NCBI RefSeq assembly: GCF_049650445.1
Contig: NZ_JBASAD010000037.1
Span: forward strand, 1 to 64,000
Length of the DNA stretch: 64,000 bases
Direction: 5' to 3'
Origin: Castellaniella sp049650445
Lineage (GTDB): Bacteria; Pseudomonadota; Gammaproteobacteria; Burkholderiales; Burkholderiaceae_B
Positions 61,825 through 64,000 of the stretch are shown one piece after another. The stretch's first letter is position 1; each line of letters opens with the position of its first letter. Under the pieces are notes generated by a model. That model saw only the letters and a program-made list of their open reading frames with translations, searched no databases and was not told where the DNA came from. The position numbers and the translations under genes are program-made.

Positions 61825-63243
61825 TCAATTAGATGCAACGATTCTTGCAAGCGTCACGCATGCGGTTTCTATGTTGTCGGGGTGTAGGTTGGTCACGCTG
61901 AGTAGCAAGCCATGTTGCGCGTGCCCGCGGCTAAGATGCCAAGCGGAGAGCGCCGAGGGCGCGAGGCCATGTGCGCGGGCGATACGCACCACGGCGATGT
62001 CGTCGGCAATCTGTGGCAGCGGTGCGATCACGCCCAGGCCAGCCGCCAGCGTGCCCGGCAGAAGCCTGTTTACATGCGTTAGCGCGAGGTTGCGGCGCTC
62101 GGCATAGAGAGCCTTCATCTGCCGCAGGTGCCGCAGGAAGTGCCCATTGGATAGAAACTCCATAACAGCCAACTGGGTGATCCGGTTCGGAGCCGGGGCC
62201 AACACGGCGGCAACCTCGACCAGACGTTCCGCCAGCGAACGTGGGGCGACGACGAAACCAAGGCCGAGCGCCGGACTGAGCGTTTTGCTGAACGACCCGA
62301 TGTGGATCACGCGCTCGGCGCCTGCGCCTGAGGCAAGGGCCGGTGCAGCCCTACCGTCGAGCTGAAGTTCCCCAAGATAGTCATCTTCGATGATCCAGGC
62401 GCCACTTGACGCCGCCCAGTCGAGCAAGGCGTGTCTTCGTGCGCGCGATAGGGTCACGCCTAGCGGTGCGTGTTGGCCTGGGGTGACCAGTGCCAGCATG
62501 GCGTCTGGGGCCCGGGCGATGCCATCGTCCACGCGCAGCCCCTCGGCGTCAACAGCCACAGGTTCAAGCGTGGCGCCGATCAGCTCGAGCCCGCGCCTTC
62601 CCAGCGGATAACCTGGCTCTTCGATCCACGCCTTGCGCCCTTGAGCGCGTAGCGCCGTGAGGGCAAGCAGCAGGCCCTGCCGGTATCCACCGGTGACGAT
62701 GATTTGATCGGGATGGCATTGCATTTGTCGGCTGATGGCAAGGTGGCTCGCGATCTGGGCCCGCAGCACGGATTCGCCTCGCGGGTCAGCGTAGGCCGTG
62801 TCATTGCTCGAGTCGTCGCGTAGGGCACGCGCTCGCATGCGGGCCCACAGCTTGGCTGGAAACGCGTCGTGAGCGGGTACGCCCATTTGGAACGGCCGTG
62901 GGGCGCTCGAAAATGGACGGTTGAAAGCCGCCAAAGGTCCGTCGATTGGCAAGTCGTCGACCGCTTCGATGGTAGGCGGCCGAGCGCATACGCGCGTTCC
63001 TGCGGGTCCGGCACCGAATACCAGGTTCTCGGCGATTAGCCGATCATATGCCACGCGGATGGTGCCGCGCGCGACACCAAGCTGCGCGGCGAGGTCCCGA
63101 CCGGAAGGCAAACGCTGTCCTGGCGCAAGCCGGCCGCCGAGGATCGCCTGTCGCAGGCTCGCATGGATCTGGTCGCCGATCGGCGCGACGGCGGCTCGGT
63201 CCACTTGAATCGACAGCGCATCGAACGTACTTAAGTCAGTCAT
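61825..63243 (-). CDS. MocR-family (GntR plus aminotransferase fold) transcriptional regulator
   Basis: 472 residues. The N-terminal winged helix is of GntR type: IGDQIHASLRQAILGGRLAP, GQRLPSGRDLAAQLGVARGT, IRVAYDRLIAENLV. An aminotransferase class I/II-like domain covers about 115-470: QIIVTGGYRQGLLLALTALR, EEPGYPLGRRGLELIG, WIIEDDYLGEL with the PLP-ring Asp and Tyr, and Lys320 in IHIGSFSKTLSPALGLGFVV for the Schiff base. This is the PdxR/GabR type, regulating by PLP or its adducts. It is divergent from the AhpD-like gene (156 bp between the starts), its likely target. Confidence 0.92.
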   Translation of the reverse strand: MTDLSTFDALSIQVDRAAVAPIGDQIHASLRQAILGGRLAPGQRLPSGRDLAAQLGVARGTIRVAYDRLIAENLVFGAGPAGTRVCARPPTIEAVDDLPIDGPLAAFNRPFSSAPRPFQMGVPAHDAFPAKLWARMRARALRDDSSNDTAYADPRGESVLRAQIASHLAISRQMQCHPDQIIVTGGYRQGLLLALTALRAQGRKAWIEEPGYPLGRRGLELIGATLEPVAVDAEGLRVDDGIARAPDAMLALVTPGQHAPLGVTLSRARRHALLDWAASSGAWIIEDDYLGELQLDGRAAPALASGAGAERVIHIGSFSKTLSPALGLGFVVAPRSLAERLVEVAAVLAPAPNRITQLAVMEFLSNGHFLRHLRQMKALYAERRNLALTHVNRLLPGTLAAGLGVIAPLPQIADDIAVVRIARAHGLAPSALSAWHLSRGHAQHGLLLSVTNLHPDNIETACVTLARIVASN

Positions 63244-63399
63244 CTTGGGTCAGTCGTTTCGGCAGTTTTTGGGCCTGTTTCTCCAACAGCCGGTGGAGTA
63301 ACGTCTGCTTATGACATGGATCGCGGTCGAAGTCGATAGGCGGCCTTCGGGGCACGCTGGCCGCGATTCGACAATCATAAACAACAGCAGAGGACTGTG

Positions 63400-63846
63400 A
63401 TGACCCGTTTGAACTGGCAAGAGATCGCACCTGAAGGCGCAAAGGCACTTTTCGGTATCCACCACTACGTCACGAGAAGGACGAACCTTCCGGAGGAACT
63501 CGTGCACCTCGTGTTCCTCCGCGTTTCGCAAATCAATGGCTGCGCACACTGCATCGATATGCACAGTCGCGATCTAAGAAAAGCCATGTCGATCGACAAG
63601 ATCAGTTTGGTACCGGTATGGGACGAGGTGCACCATTTGTTCTCTGAGCAGGAGCGCGCCGCGCTGGCCTGGGCTGAGGAGGTGACCCGTGTCAGCGAGA
63701 CGCACGCGTCTGATGAGGCGTATGCCGCCGCCTCGGCACAATTCGCGCCCAAGGATCTGGTTGACCTCACGATCACGATCGCCGCGATGAACGCGTTCAA
63801 TCGGCTGGGAGCGCCATTTCGAGTTCCTGTCGCTGCTCAGTCGTGA
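63400..63846 (+). CDS. AhpD-like carboxymuconolactone decarboxylase-family protein
   Basis: 148 residues from the ATG at 63400; a GTG just upstream is in frame. The CMD motif VFLRVSQINGCAHCIDMHSRDL has Cys48, Cys51 and His55, as in alkylhydroperoxidase-like proteins with disulfide reductase or peroxidase activity. Then WDEVHHLFSEQERAALAWAEEVT and DLVDLTITIAAMNAFNRLGAPFRV are typical of small AhpD-core proteins. GAGGACTGTG precedes the start. Divergent from the MocR regulator, which often controls such a neighbour. Probably an oxidative or electrophile-stress protein; the substrate is not known. Confidence 0.9.
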   Translation: MTRLNWQEIAPEGAKALFGIHHYVTRRTNLPEELVHLVFLRVSQINGCAHCIDMHSRDLRKAMSIDKISLVPVWDEVHHLFSEQERAALAWAEEVTRVSETHASDEAYAAASAQFAPKDLVDLTITIAAMNAFNRLGAPFRVPVAAQS

Positions 63847-64000
63847 TCTGGTTTCCACACGCAGATTGGAAGTGATGCTTCACGGGCTCGAAGATTGCAG
63901 AACCCTAGGCGTCGATGAGGCATTTCAGTCTGAGCTGCGCGAAGGGCCGCCTTGGAAAACCGCTTGCGGGCGTCCGCATCTGGCCGGCAAGCGACCGCTC
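63847..64000. other. Window end after the AhpD-like gene
   Basis: 154 bp in which I see no gene, hairpin or repeat that can be supported. Confidence 0.3.

Noticed and set aside
61505..62107. Plus-strand 200-codon frame overlapping the MocR gene
   Set aside because: Its second half is antisense to the regulator's C-terminus and its first half lacks any family features.

Overview
The window looks like chromosome of a high-GC betaproteobacterium of the Alcaligenaceae (Bordetella/Achromobacter-like). The support is a block of betaproteobacterial housekeeping genes (hda, HAD hydrolase, pcnB, folK, folA), a glycine riboswitch ahead of gcvTHP, a coupled apbC-tamA-tamB set, and a complete LapA/BrtA-type adhesin system. 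No database search was possible. All calls come from reading the sequence, translations and motifs.

Layout. (1) 1-2.9 kb: end of a molybdate ABC transporter (modB, modA) with a ModE-like site, divergent from xerD and ybaK, then tRNA-Arg(CCU). (2) 3.0-26.1 kb: adhesin region, nearly all on the minus strand. lapG-lapD (periplasmic protease and c-di-GMP sensor) come first. Then comes a tangle of insertion-sequence remnants (an IS3-family element inside an IS66-type end, an IS4/Tn5-type fragment, a second IS66-type remnant, a truncated Rpn gene). A 2129-aa RTX adhesin follows, then a patch of toxin-antitoxin genes (brnTA intact, higBA with a broken toxin) inside a segmental duplication. A 542-aa stalkless RTX protein carrying the same retention module is next, then a third broken toxin-antitoxin locus. 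The region ends with a LuxR-type regulator and the type I secretion genes lapC, lapB, a small conserved ORF and lapE. (3) 26.6-57.3 kb: ordinary core genes: AEC permease, tsaE-amiC, dedA, mutL-miaA, nfeD-SPFH pair, purM, hda-HAD, pcnB-folK-folA, tautomerase, gcvTHP with riboswitch, CoA transferase, flavoprotein, amino-acid decarboxylase, dcd, tamB-tamA-apbC. (4) 57.4-61.8 kb: lower-GC accessory island with a 45-aa protein behind a LexA-like box, an AIPR-family protein with a nuclease-like N-terminus, a gene with a HEPN-type R-x4-H motif, and an unrecognised gene. (5) 61.8-63.9 kb: a MocR-type regulator divergent from an AhpD-like protein.

How the adhesin genes should work together. LapB/LapC/LapE would export both RTX proteins. 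Each has a near-identical N-terminal retention module with a di-alanine LapG-type site at residues 111-114. LapD, reading c-di-GMP through degenerate GGDEF/EAL domains, would hold LapG away from them. A 16-bp pattern, ATTGGC-N6-GACA, lies about 100 bp upstream of the start codons of lapG, the large adhesin and the small adhesin. This suggests the substrates and their protease share a regulator. The two most interesting leads are this apparent regulon with its stalkless second substrate, and the AIPR/HEPN pair as a candidate defence module.
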